Shown here in pieces: positions 1 to 12,331 of a DNA stretch of 64,000 nucleotides. This DNA is from Phylloscopus collybita (taxonomy: Eukaryota; Chordata; Aves; Passeriformes; Phylloscopidae), in assembly GCA_027886175.1 (NCBI GenBank), contig JAJNNQ010000075.1:57783001-57847000 (forward strand), in the 5' to 3' direction. Position 1 is the first letter of the stretch, and every line of letters starts with the position of its first letter. A model generated the notes under the pieces. That model was given only the letters and a program-made list of their open reading frames with translations, was not told the origin of the DNA and did no database searches. The position numbers and the translations under genes were made by a program.

Positions 1-2055
1 TAAACAAAATTTGAAAAAAACGAAAAATCTTGGCAAACGGAGTCAAAATAACCAAAAGTACTCAGGATCAAAAGAATGGCGGGCAAAAGAGGAACACATG
101 ACAAAATGATTGCAAAAGTAAATCCTAAATTCGCGGCAGAAAGATCTACAAAGAGAGAGGAGAAGAAAGTGAAGCAATGAAATATTGCAAAGAAGGAAAA
201 AAAAAACTCCGACAACAAGTAAAAACCATCCGAGTGAATGGGATGACAAGAAGTGCAGGGAAATGGACCGAAGCTTGCCACACGAATGCTCATTGAAATC
301 GCAAGATTTCATTCCCTTTCCTGAAAGGAAAGTCTTCCTTTCAGGAAAGGGAATGAAATCTTGAAATCAGAGAACAAAGTCTCACAAACACTCTGGAAAG
401 AAGATATGACCAATTAAACAAATTTTGAAAAAAACGAAAAAACTTGGCAAACGGAGTCAAGACAACCACACGTGCCGTAATGAAAAGAATGGCGGGGAAA
501 AGAGGCAAACATGACAAAATTATTGCAAAAGTAAATCCTAAATTCGCGGCAGAAAGATCTACAAAGAGAGAGGAGAAGAAAGTGAAGCAATGAAATATTG
601 CAAAGAAGGAAAAAAAACTCCGACAACAAGTAAAAACCATCCGAGTGAATGGGATGACAAGAAGTGCAAGGAAATGGACTGAAGCTTGCCACATGAATGC
701 TCATTGAAATCGCAAGATTTCATTCCCTTTCCTGAAAGGAAAGTCTTCCTTTCAGGAAAGGGAATGAAATCTTGAAATCAGAGAACAAAGTCTAACAAAC
801 ACTCTGGAAAGAAGATATGACCAATTAAACAAAATTTGAAAAAAACGAAAAAACTTGGCAAACGGAGTCAAGACAACCACACGTGCCGTAATGAAAAGAA
901 TGGCGGGGAAAAGAGGCAAACATGACAAAATTATTGCAAAAGTAAATCCTAAATTCGCGGCAGAAAGATCTACAAAGAGAGAGGAGAAGAAAGTGAAGCA
1001 ATGAAATATTGCAAAGAAGGAAAAAAAACTCCGACAACAAGTAAAAACCATCCGAGTGAATGGGATGACAAGAAGTGCAGGGAAATGGACCGAAGCTTGC
1101 CACACGAATGCTCATTGAAATCGCAAGATTTCATTCCCTTTCCGGAAAGTCTTCCTTTCAGGAAAGGGAATGAAATCTTGAAATCAGAGAACAAAGTCTC
1201 ACAAACACTCTGGAAAGAAGATATGATCAATTAAACAAAATTTGAAAAAAACGAAAAAACTTGGCAAACGGAGTCAAGACAACCACACGTGCCGTAATAA
1301 AAAGAATGGCGGGGAAAAGAGGCAAACATGACAAAATTATTGCAAAAGTAAATCCTAAATTCGCGGCAGAAAGATCTACAAAGAGAGAGGAGAAGAAAGT
1401 GAAGCAATGAAATATTGCAAAGAAGGAAAAAAAACTCCGACAACAAGTAAAAACCACCCGAGTGAATGGGATGACAAGAAGTGCAGGGAAATGGACCGAA
1501 GCTTGCCACATGAATGCTCATTGAAATCGCAAGATTTCATTCCCTTTCCTGAAAGGAAAGTCTTCCTTTCAGGAAAGGGAATGAAATCTTGAAATCAGAG
1601 AACAAAGTCTCACAAACACTCTGGAAAGAAGATATGACCAATTAAACAAAATTTGAAAAAAACGAAAAAACTTGGCAAACGGAGTCAAGACAACCACACG
1701 TGCCGTAATGAAAAGAATGGCGGGGAAAAGAGGCAAACATGACAAAATTATTGCAAAAGTAAATCCTAAATTCGCGGCAGAAAGATCTACAAAGAGAGAG
1801 GAGAAGAAATTGAAGCAATGAAATATTGCAAAGAAGGAAAAAAAAACCTCCGACAACAAGTAAAAACCATCCGAGTGAATGGGATGACAAGAAGTGCAGG
1901 GAAATGGACCGAAGCTTGCCACACGAATGCTCATTGAAATCGCAAGATTTCATTCCCTTTCCTGAAAGGAAAGTCTTCCTTTCAGGAAAGGGAATGAAAT
2001 CTTGAAATCAGAGAACAAAGTCTCACAAACACTCTGGAAAGAAGATATGACCAAT
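1..2055 (+). repeat. Five-monomer HOR module, copy 1
   Basis: Order: B (tcttgg); A with 'gtgcaagg...gactgaag'; A with short palindrome; A with 'gtaataaaaag' and 'accacccgag'; A with an extra c after the A-run ('aacctcc'). The same order with the same private variants recurs at 3701-5755 (offset exactly 3700 bp, nine monomers) and, with a few changes, at 33271-35325 and 37386-39441. Differences from copy 2 include aattttg context changes, cacacg/cacatg and cctaaa/ccgaaa. Confidence 0.9.
1124..1180. repeat. Short (57-bp) palindrome variant, 5-bp deletion
   Basis: TGAAA is missing from the 5' arm only, so the 20-bp outer stem and the GGAA/TTCC inner helix remain but the 3' arm has an unpaired TTTCA bulge. 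The monomer becomes 406 bp. The same allele occurs at 4824-4880, 7288-7344, 11812-11868, 16340-16396, 34394-34450, 38509-38565, 40566-40622 and 45098-45154, nine copies in all. Eight lie in A monomers and one (monomer start 40267) in a B monomer, so it has been moved between backgrounds. One deletion event followed by spread is the simplest explanation. Confidence 0.93.
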
Positions 2056-3700
2056 TAAACAAAATTTGAAAAAAACGAAAAAACTTGGCAAACGGAGTCA
2101 AGACAACCACACGTGCCGTAATAAAAAGAATGGCAGGGAAAAAAGGCAAACATGACAAAATTATTGCAAAAGTAAATCCGAAATTCGCGGCAGAAAGATC
2201 TACAAAGAGAGAGGAGAAGAAAGTGAAGCAATGAAATATTGCAAAGAAGGAAAAAAAACTCCGACAACAAGTAAAAACCACCCGAGTGAATGGGATGACA
2301 AGAAGTGCAGGGAAATGGACCGAAGCTTGCCACATGAATGCTCATTGAAATCGCAAGATTTCATTCCCTTTCCTGAAAGGAAAGTCTTCCTTTCAGGAAA
2401 GGGAATGAAATCTTGAAATCAGAGAACAAAGTCTCACAAACACTCTGGAAAGAAGATATGACCAATTAAACAAAATTTGAAAAAAACGAAAAAACTTGGC
2501 AAACGGAGTCAAGACAACCACACGTGCCGTAATGAAAAGAATGGCGGGGAAAAGAGGCAAACATGACAAAATTATTGCAAAAGTAAATCCTAAATTCGCG
2601 GCAGAAAGATCTACAAAGAGAGAGGAGAAGAAATTGAAGCAATGAAATATTGCAAAGAAGGAAAAAAAAACTCCGACAACAAGTAAAAACCATCCGAGTG
2701 AATGGGATGACAAGAAGTGCAGGGAAATGGACAGAAGCTTGCCACATGAATGCTCATTGAAATCGCAAGATTTCATTCCCTTTCCTGAAAGGAAAGTCTT
2801 CCTTTCAGGAAAGGGAATGAAATCTTGAAATCAGAGAACAAAGTCTCACAAACACTCTGGAAAGAAGATATGACCAATTAAACAAAATTTGAAAAAAACG
2901 AAAAAACTTGGCAAACGGAGTCAAGACAACCACACGTGCCGTAATGAAAAGAATGGCGGGGAAAAGAGGCAAACATGACAAAATTATTGCAAAAGTAAAT
3001 CCTAAATTCGCGGCAGAAAGATCTACAAAGAGAGAGGAGAAGAAAGTGAAGCAATGAAATATTGCAAAGAAGGAAAAAAAACTCCGACAACAAGTAAAAA
3101 CCACCCGAGTGAATGGGATGACAAGAAGTGCAGGGAAATGGACCGAAGCTTGCCACATGAATGCTCATTGAAATCGCAAGATTTCATTCCCTTTCCTGAA
3201 AGGAAAGTCTTCCTTTCAGGAAAGGGAATGAAATCTTGAAATCAGAGAACAAAGTCTCACAAACACTCTGGAAAGAAGATATGACCAATTAAACAAAATT
3301 TGAAAAAACCGAAAAAACTTGGCAAACGGAGTCAAGACAACCACACGTGCCGTAATGAAAAGAATGGCGGGGAAAAGAGGCAAACATGACAAAATTATTG
3401 CAAAAGTAAATCCTAAATTCGCGGCAGAAAGATCTACAAAGAGAGAGGAGAAGAAAGTGAAGCAATGAAATATTGCAAAGAAGGAAAAAAAACTCCGACA
3501 ACAAGTAAAAACCATCCGAGTGAATGGGATGACAAGAAGTGCAGGGAAATGGACCGAAGCTTGCCACATGAATGCTCATTGAAATCGCAAGATTTCATTC
3601 CCTTTCCTGAAAGGAAAGTCTTCCTTTCAGGAAAGGGAATGAAATCTTGAAATCAGAGAACAAAGTCTCAGAAACACTCTGGAAAGAAGATATGACCAAT
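2056..3700 (+). repeat. Four type A monomers between the first two HOR modules
   Basis: The copy at 2056 has a rare set of variants (gtaataaaaag, gcagggaaaaaaggc, ccgaaattc, accaccc) found again only at 32448. Together with its right neighbour (ttgaag, gacagaag) it forms a two-monomer match with 32448-33270 at an offset of about 30.4 kb, the longest-range relationship I could see. The last copy ends with 'tctcagaaac', a tail variant seen only before B monomers. Confidence 0.85.
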
Positions 3701-5755
3701 TAAACAAAATTTGAAAAAAACGAAAAATCTTGGCAAACGGAGTCAAAATAACCAAAAGTACTCAGGATCAAAAGAATGGCGGGCAAAAGAGGAACACATG
3801 ACAAAATGATTGCAAAAGTAAATCCTAAATTCGCGGCAGAAAGATCTACAAAGAGAGAGGAGAAGAAAGTGAAGCAATGAAATATTGCAAAGAAGGAAAA
3901 AAAAAACTCCGACAACAAGTAAAAACCATCCGAGTGAATGGGATGACAAGAAGTGCAGGGAAATGGACCGAAGCTTGCCACACGAATGCTCATTGAAATC
4001 GCAAGATTTCATTCCCTTTCCTGAAAGGAAAGTCTTCCTTTCAGGAAAGGGAATGAAATCTTGAAATCAGAGAACAAAGTCTCACAAACACTCTGGAAAG
4101 AAGATATGACCAATTAAACAAATTTTGAAAAAAAAGAAAAAACTTGGCAAACGGAGTCAAGACAACCACACGTGCCGTAATGAAAAGAATGGCGGGGAAA
4201 AGAGGCAAACATGACAAAATTATTGCAAAAGTAAATTTTAAATTCGCGGCAGAAAGATCTACAAATAGAGAGGAGAAGAAAGTGAAGCAATGAAATATTG
4301 CAAAGAAGGAAAAAAAACTCCGACAACAAGTAAAAACCATCCGAGTGAATGGGATGACAAGAAGTGCAAGGAAATGGACTGAAGCTTGCCACATGAATGC
4401 TCATTGAAATCGCAAGATTTCATTCCCTTTCCTGAAAGGAAAGTCTTCCTTTCAGGAAAGGGAATGAAATCTTGAAATCAGAGAACAAAGTCTCACAAAC
4501 ACTCTGGAAAGAAGATATGACCAATTAAACAAAATTTGAAAAAAACGAAAAAACTTGGCAAACGGAGTCAAGACAACCACACGTGCCGTAATGAAAAGAA
4601 TGGCGGGGAAAAGAGGCAAACATGACAAAATTATTGCAAAAGTAAATCCTAAATTCGCGGCAGAAAGATCTACAAAGAGAGAGGAGAAGAAAGTGAAGCA
4701 ATGAAATATTGCAAAGAAGGAAAAAAAACTCCGACAACAAGTAAAAACCATCCGAGTGAATGGGATGACAAGAAGTGCAGGGAAATGGACCGAAGCTTGC
4801 CACATGAATGCTCATTGAAATCGCAAGATTTCATTCCCTTTCCGGAAAGTCTTCCTTTCAGGAAAGGGAATGAAATCTTGAAATCAGAGAACAAAGTCTC
4901 ACAAACACTCTGGAAAGAAGATATGACCAATTAAACAAAATTTGAAAAAAACGAAAAAACTTGGCAAACGGAGTCAAGACAACCACACGTGCCGTAATAA
5001 AAAGAATGGCGGGGAAAAGAGGCAAACATGACAAAATTATTGCAAAAGTAAATCCGAAATTCGCGGCAGAAAGATCTACAAAGAGAGAGGAGAAGAAAGT
5101 GAAGCAATGAAATATTGCAAAGAAGGAAAAAAAACTCCGACAACAAGTAAAAACCACCCGAGTGAATGGGATGACAAGAAGTGCAGGGAAATGGACCGAA
5201 GCTTGCCACATGAATGCTCATTGAAATCGCAAGATTTCATTCCCTTTCCTGAAAGGAAAGTCTTCCTTTCAGGAAAGGGAATGAAATCTTGAAATCAGAG
5301 AACAAAGTCTCACAAACACTCTGGAAAGAAGATATGACCAATTAAACAAAATTTGAAAAAAACGAAAAAACTTGGCAAACGGAGTCAAGACAACCACACG
5401 TGCCGTAATGAAAAGAATGGCGGGGAAAAGAGGCAAACATGACAAAATTATTGCAAAAGTAAATCCTAAATTCGCGGCAGAAAGATCTACAAAGAGAGAG
5501 GAGAAGAAATTGAAGCAATGAAATATTGCAAAGAAGGAAAAAAAAACCTCCGACAACAAGTAAAAACCATCCGAGTGAATGGGATGACAAGAAGTGCAGG
5601 GAAATGGACAGAAGCTTGCCACATGAATGCTCATTGAAATCGCAAGATTTCATTCCCTTTCCTGAAAGGAAAGTCTTCCTTTCAGGAAAGGGAATGAAAT
5701 CTTGAAATCAGAGAACAAAGTCTCACAAACACTCTGGAAAGAAGATATGACCAAT
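3701..5755 (+). repeat. Five-monomer HOR module, copy 2
   Basis: This repeats 1-2055 at an offset of 3700 bp in the same order of variant monomers. Its second monomer has private changes (aaaaaaaagaaaa, aattttaaattc, aaatagag). Its last three monomers are also the first three of the six-monomer HOR at 4526-6989, so two duplications of different phase overlap here. Confidence 0.9.
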
Positions 5756-6989
5756 TAAACAAAATTTGAAAAAAACGAAAAAACTTGGCAAACGGAGTCA
5801 AGACAACCACACGTGCCGTAATGAAAAGAATGGCGGGGAAAAGAGGCAAACATGACAAAATTATTGCAAAAGTAAATCCTAAATTCGCGGCAGAAAGACC
5901 TACAAAGAGAGAGGAGAAGAAATTGAAGCAATGAAATATTGCAAAGAAGGAAAAAAAAACTCCGACAACAAGTAAAAACCATCCGAGTGAATGGGATGAC
6001 AAGAAGTGCAGGGAAATGGACAGAAGCTTGCCACATGAATGCTCATTGAAATCGCAAGATTTCATTCCCTTTCCTGAAAGGAAAGTCTTCCTTTCAGGAA
6101 AGGGAATGAAATCTTGAAATCAGAGAACAAAGTCTCACAAACACTCTGGAAAGAAGATATGACCAATTAAACAAAATTTGAAAAAAACGAAAAAACTTGG
6201 CAAACGGAGTCAAGACAACCACACGTGCCGTAATGAAAAGAATGGCGGGGAAAAGAGGCAAACATGACAAAATTATTGCAAAAGTAAATCCTAAATTCAC
6301 GGCAGAAAGATCTACAAAGAGAGAGGAGAAGAAAGTGAAGCAATGAAATATTGCAAAGAAGGAAAAAAAACTCCGACAACAAGTAAAAACCATCCGAGTG
6401 AATGGGATGACAAGAAGTGCAGGGAAATGGACCGAAGCTTGCCACATGAATGCTCATTGAAATCGCAAGATTTCATTCCCTTTCCTGAAAGGAAAGTCTT
6501 CCTTTCAGGAAAGGGAATGAAATCTTGAAATCAGAGAACAAAGTCTCACAAACACTCTGGAAAGAAGATATGACCAATTAAACAAAATTTGAAAAAAACG
6601 AAAAAACTTGGCAAACGGAGTCAAGACAACCACACGTGCCGTAATGAAAAGAATGGCGGGGAAAAGAGGCAAACATGACAAAATTATTGCTAAAGTAAAT
6701 CCTAAATTCGCGGCAGAAAGATCTACAAAGAGAGAGGAGAAGAAAGTGAAGCAATGAAATATTGCAAAGAAGGAAAAAAAACTCCGACAACAAGTAAAAA
6801 CCATCCGAGTGAATGGGATGACAAGAAGTGCAAGGAAATGGACTGAAGCTTGCCACATGAATGCTCATTGAAATCGCAAGATTTCATTCCCTTTCCTGAA
6901 AGGAAAGTCTTCCTTTCAGGAAAGGGAATGAAATCTTGAAATCAGAGAACAAAGTCTCACAAACACTCTGGAAAGAAGATATGACCAAT
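4526..6989 (+). repeat. Six-monomer HOR (2464 bp), copy 1
   Basis: Order: short-palindrome A; gtaataaaaag A; aacctcc/ttgaag A; ttgaag/gacagaag A; ttcacggc A; gctaaag A. Copy 2 follows immediately (6990-9453) at an offset of 2464 bp. Differences include agacctac near 5899 in this copy and gtgcaagg/gactgaag in its last monomer against gtgcaggg/gaccgaag in copy 2. Confidence 0.92.
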
Positions 6990-9453
6990 TAAACAAAATT
7001 TGAAAAAAACGAAAAAACTTGGCAAACGGAGTCAAGACAACCACACGTGCCGTAATGAAAAGAATGGCGGGGAAAAGAGGCAAACATGACAAAATTATTG
7101 CAAAAGTAAATCCTAAATTCGCGGCAGAAAGATCTACAAAGAGAGAGGAGAAGAAAGTGAAGCAATGAAATATTGCAAAGAAGGAAAAAAACCTCCGACA
7201 ACAAGTAAAAACCATCCGAGTGAATGGGATGACAAGAAGTGCAGGGAAATGGACCGAAGCTTGCCACATGAATGCTCATTGAAATCGCAAGATTTCATTC
7301 CCTTTCCGGAAAGTCTTCCTTTCAGGAAAGGGAATGAAATCTTGAAATCAGAGAACAAAGTCTCACAAACACTCTGGAAAGAAGATATGACCAATTAAAC
7401 AAAATTTGAAAAAAACGAAAAAACTTGGCAAACGGAGTCAAGACAACCACACGTGCCGTAATAAAAAGAATGGCGGGGAAAAGAGGCAAACATGACAAAA
7501 TTATTGCAAAAGTAAATCCGAAATTCGCGGCAGAAAGATCTACAAAGAGAGAGGAGAAGAAAGTGAAGCAATGAAATATTGCAAAGAAGGAAAAAAAACT
7601 CCGACAACAAGTAAAAACCACCCGAGTGAATGGGATGACAAGAAGTGCAGGGAAATGGACCGAAGCTTGCCACATGAATGCTCATTGAAATCGCAAGATT
7701 TCATTCCCTTTCCTGAAAGGAAAGTCTTCCTTTCAGGAAAGGGAATGAAATCTTGAAATCAGAGAACAAAGTCTCACAAACACTCTGGAAAGAAGATATG
7801 ACCAATTAAACAAAATTTGAAAAAAACGAAAAAACTTGGCAAACGGAGTCAAGACAACCACACGTGCCGTAATGAAAAGAATGGCGGGGAAAAGAGGCAA
7901 ACATGACAAAATTATTGCAAAAGTAAATCCTAAATTCGCGGCAGAAAGATCTACAAAGAGAGAGGAGAAGAAATTGAAGCAATGAAATATTGCAAAGAAG
8001 GAAAAAAAAACCTCCGACAACAAGTAAAAACCATCCGAGTGAATGGGATGACAAGAAGTGCAGGGAAATGGACAGAAGCTTGCCACATGAATGCTCATTG
8101 AAATCGCAAGATTTCATTCCCTTTCCTGAAAGGAAAGTCTTCCTTTCAGGAAAGGGAATGAAATCTTGAAATCAGAGAACAAAGTCTCACAAACACTCTG
8201 GAAAGAAGATATGACCAATTAAACAAAATTTGAAAAAAACGAAAAAACTTGGCAAACGGAGTCAAGACAACCACACGTGCCGTAATGAAAAGAATGGCGG
8301 GGAAAAGAGGCAAACATGACAAAATTATTGCAAAAGTAAATCCTAAATTCGCGGCAGAAAGATCTACAAAGAGAGAGGAGAAGAAATTGAAGCAATGAAA
8401 TATTGCAAAGAAGGAAAAAAAAACTCCGACAACAAGTAAAAACCATCCGAGTGAATGGGATGACAAGAAGTGCAGGGAAATGGACAGAAGCTTGCCACAT
8501 GAATGCTCATTGAAATCGCAAGATTTCATTCCCTTTCCTGAAAGGAAAGTCTTCCTTTCAGGAAAGGGAATGAAATCTTGAAATCAGAGAACAAAGTCTC
8601 ACAAACACTCTGGAAAGAAGATATGACCAATTAAACAAAATTTGAAAAAAACGAAAAAACTTGGCAAACGGAGTCAAGACAACCACACGTGCCGTAATGA
8701 AAAGAATGGCGGGGAAAAGAGGCAAACATGACAAAATTATTGCAAAAGTAAATCCTAAATTCACGGCAGAAAGATCTACAAAGAGAGAGGAGAAGAAAGT
8801 GAAGCAATGAAATATTGCAAAGAAGGAAAAAAAACTCCGACAACAAGTAAAAACCATCCGAGTGAATGGGATGACAAGAAGTGCAGGGAAATGGACCGAA
8901 GCTTGCCACATGAATGCTCATTGAAATCGCAAGATTTCATTCCCTTTCCTGAAAGGAAAGTCTTCCTTTCAGGAAAGGGAATGAAATCTTGAAATCAGAG
9001 AACAAAGTCTCACAAACACTCTGGAAAGAAGATATGACCAATTAAACAAAATTTGAAAAAAACGAAAAAACTTGGCAAACGGAGTCAAGACAACCACACG
9101 TGCCGTAATGAAAAGAATGGCGGGGAAAAGAGGCAAACATGACAAAATTATTGCTAAAGTAAATCCTAAATTCGCGGCAGAAAGATCTACAAAGAGAGAG
9201 GAGAAGAAAGTGAAGCAATGAAATATTGCAAAGAAGGAAAAAAAACTCCGACAACAAGTAAAAACCATCCGAGTGAATGGGATGACAAGAAGTGCAGGGA
9301 AATGGACCGAAGCTTGCCACATGAATGCTCATTGAAATCGCAAGATTTCATTCCCTTTCCTGAAAGGAAAGTCTTCCTTTCAGGAAAGGGAATGAAATCT
9401 TGAAATCAGAGAACAAAGTCTCACAAACACTCTGGAAAGAAGATATGACCAAT
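6990..9453 (+). repeat. Six-monomer HOR (2464 bp), copy 2
   Basis: This is an adjacent tandem copy of 4526-6989 with the same order of six variants. Its first monomer has a private 'aaaaaaacctcc' change near 7190. Its last monomer (gctaaag) is followed by a B monomer rather than a third six-mer and starts the A/B dimer series. Confidence 0.92.
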
Positions 9454-11513
9454 TAAACAAAATTTGAAAAAAACTAAAAAACTTGGCAAACGGAGTCAAA
9501 ATAACCAAAAGTACTCAGGATCAAAAGAATGGCAGGCAAAATAGGAACACATGACAAAATTATTGCAAAAGTAAATCCTAAATTCGAGGCAGAAAGATCT
9601 ACAAAGAGAGAGGAGAAGAAAGTGAAGCAATGAAATATTGCAAAGAAGGAAAAAAAAACTCCGACAACAAGTAAAAACCATCCTAGTGAATGGGATGACA
9701 AGAAGTGCAGGGAAATGGACCGGAGCTTGCCACATGAATGCTCATTGAAATCGCAAGATTTCATTCCCTTTCCTGAAAGGAAAGTCTTCCTTTCAGGAAA
9801 GGGAATGAAATCTTGAAATCAGAGAACAAAGTCTCACAAACACTCTGGAAAGAAGATATGACCAATTAAACAAAATTTGAAAAAAACGAAAAAACTTGGC
9901 AAACGGAGTCAAGACAACCACACGTGCCGTAATGAAAAGAATGGCGGGGAAAAGAGGCAAACATGACAAAATTATTGCTAAAGTAAATCCTAAATTCGCG
10001 GCAGAAAGATCTACAAAGAGAGAGGAGAAGAAAGTGAAGCAATGAAATATTGCAAAGAAGGAAAAAAAACTCCGACAACAAGTAAAAACCATCCGAGTGA
10101 ATGGGATGACAAGAAGTGCAGGGAAATGGACCGAAGCTTGCCACATGAATGCTCATTGAAATCGCAAGATTTCATTCCCTTTCCTGAAAGGAAAGTCTTC
10201 CTTTCAGGAAAGGGAATGAAATCTTGAAATCAGAGAACAAAGTCTCACAAACACTCTGGAAAGAAGATATGACCAATTAAACAAAATTTGAAAAAAACGA
10301 AAAAACTTGGCAAACGGAGTCAAAATAACCAAAAGTACTCAGGATCAAAAGAATGGCAGGCAAAATAGGAACACATGACAAAATTATTGCAAAAGTAAAT
10401 CCTAAATTCGAGGCAGAAAGATCTACAAAGAGAGAGGAGAAGAAAGTGAAGCAATGAAATATTGCAAAGAAGGAAAAAAAAACTCCGACAACAAGTAAAA
10501 ACCATCCTAGTGAATGGGATGACAAGAAGTGCAGGGAAATGGACCGGAGCTTGCCACATGAATGCTCATTGAAATCGCAAGATTTCATTCCCTTTCCTGA
10601 AAGGAAAGTCTTCCTTTCAGGAAAGGGAATGAAATCTTGAAATCAGAGAACAAAGTCTCACAAACACTCTGGAAAGAAGATATGACCAATTAAACAAAAT
10701 TTGAAAAAAACGAAAAAACTTGGCAAACGGAGTCAAGACAACCACACGTACCGTAATGAAAAGAATGGCGGGGAAAAGAGGCAAACATGACAAAAATATT
10801 GCTAAAGTAAATCCTAAATTCGCGGCAGAAAGATCTACAAAGAGAGAGGAGAAGAAAGTGAAGCAATGAAATATTGCAAAGAAGGAAAAAAAACTCCGAC
10901 AACAAGTAAAAACCATCCGAGTGAATGGGATGACAAGAAGTGCAGGGAAATGGACCGAAGCTTGCCACATGAATGCTCATTGAAATCGCAAGATTTCATT
11001 CCCTTTCCTGAAAGGAAAGTCTTCCTTTCAGGAAAGGGAATGAAATCTTGAAATCAGAGAACAAAGTCTCACAAACACTCTGGAAAGAAGATATGACCAA
11101 TTAAACAAAATTTGAAAGAAACGAAAAAACTTGGCAAACGGAGTCAAAATAACCAAAAGTACTCAGGATCAAAAGAATGGCAGGCAAAATAGGAACACAT
11201 GACAAAATTATTGCAAAAGTAAATCCTAAATTCGAGGCAGAAAGATCTACAAAGAGAGAGGAGAAGAAAGTGAAGCAATGAAATATTGCAAAGAAGGAAA
11301 AAAAACTCCGACAACAAGTAAAAACCATCCTAGTGAATGGGATGACAAGAAGTGCAGGGAAATGGACCGGAGCTTGCCACATGAATGCTCATTGAAATCG
11401 CAAGATTTCATTCCCTTTCCTGAAAGGAAAGTCTTCCTTTCAGGAAAGGGAATGAAATCTTGAAATCAGAGAACAAAGTCTCACAAACACTCTGGAAAGA
11501 AGATATGACCAAT
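9043..11513 (+). repeat. A/B dimer HOR (~824 bp), three copies
   Basis: A monomers with 'gctaaag' (9043, 9867, 10691) alternate with B monomers (9454, 10278, 11102). The B copies share gcaggcaaaatagg, ttcgaggc, 'catcctagtg' and 'gaccggagcttg'. The last change destroys the HindIII site, so these three B monomers would give 822-bp rather than 411-bp HindIII fragments. Small changes separate the copies, such as cacgta near 10747 and tgaaagaaacg near 11113. Confidence 0.92.
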
Positions 11514-12331
11514 TAAACAAAATTTGAAAAAAACGAAAAAACTTGGCAAACGGAGTCAAGACAACCACACGTGCCGTAATGAAAAGAATGGCGGGGAAAA
11601 GAGGCAAACATGACAAAATTATTGCAAAAGTAAATCCTAAATTCGCGGCAGAAAGATCTACAAAGAGAGAGGAGAAGAAAGTGAAGCAATGAAATATTGC
11701 AAAGAAGGAAAAAAAACTCCGACAACAAGTAAAAACCATCCGAGTGAATGGGATGACAAGAAGTGCAGGGAAATGGACCGAAGCTTGCCACATGAATGCT
11801 CATTGAAATCGCAAGATTTCATTCCCTTTCCGGAAAGTCTTCCTTTCAGGAAAGGGAATGAAATCTTGAAATCAGAGAACAAAGTCTCACAAACACTCTG
11901 GAAAGAAGATATGACCAATTAAACAAAATTTGAAAAAAACGAAAAATCTTGGCAAACGGAGTCAAAATAACCAAAAGTACTCAGGATCAAAAGAATGGCG
12001 GGGAAAAGAGGCAAACATGACAAAATTATTGCAAAAGTAAATCCTAAATTCGCGGCAGAAAGATCTACAAAGAGAGAGGAGAAGAAAGTGAAGCAATGAA
12101 ATATTGCAAAGAAGGAAAAAAAACTCCGACAACAAGTAAAAACCATCCGAGTGAATGGGATGACAAGAAGTGCAGGGAAATGGACCGAAGCTTGCCACAT
12201 GAATGCTCATTGAAATCGCAAGATTTCATTCCCTTTCCTGAAAGGAAAGTCTTCCTTTCAGGAAAGGGAATGAAATCTTGAAATCAGAGAACAAAGTCTC
12301 ACAAACACTCTGGAAAGAAGATATGACCAAT
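11514..12331 (+). repeat. Short-palindrome A plus B/A chimera pair, copy 1
   Basis: A short-palindrome A monomer is followed by a chimeric B monomer (11920) whose cassette begins as B (AGTACT) and ends as A (gcggggaaaagaggcaaac). The pair recurs at 16042-16859, offset 4528 bp (11 monomers). Confidence 0.88.
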
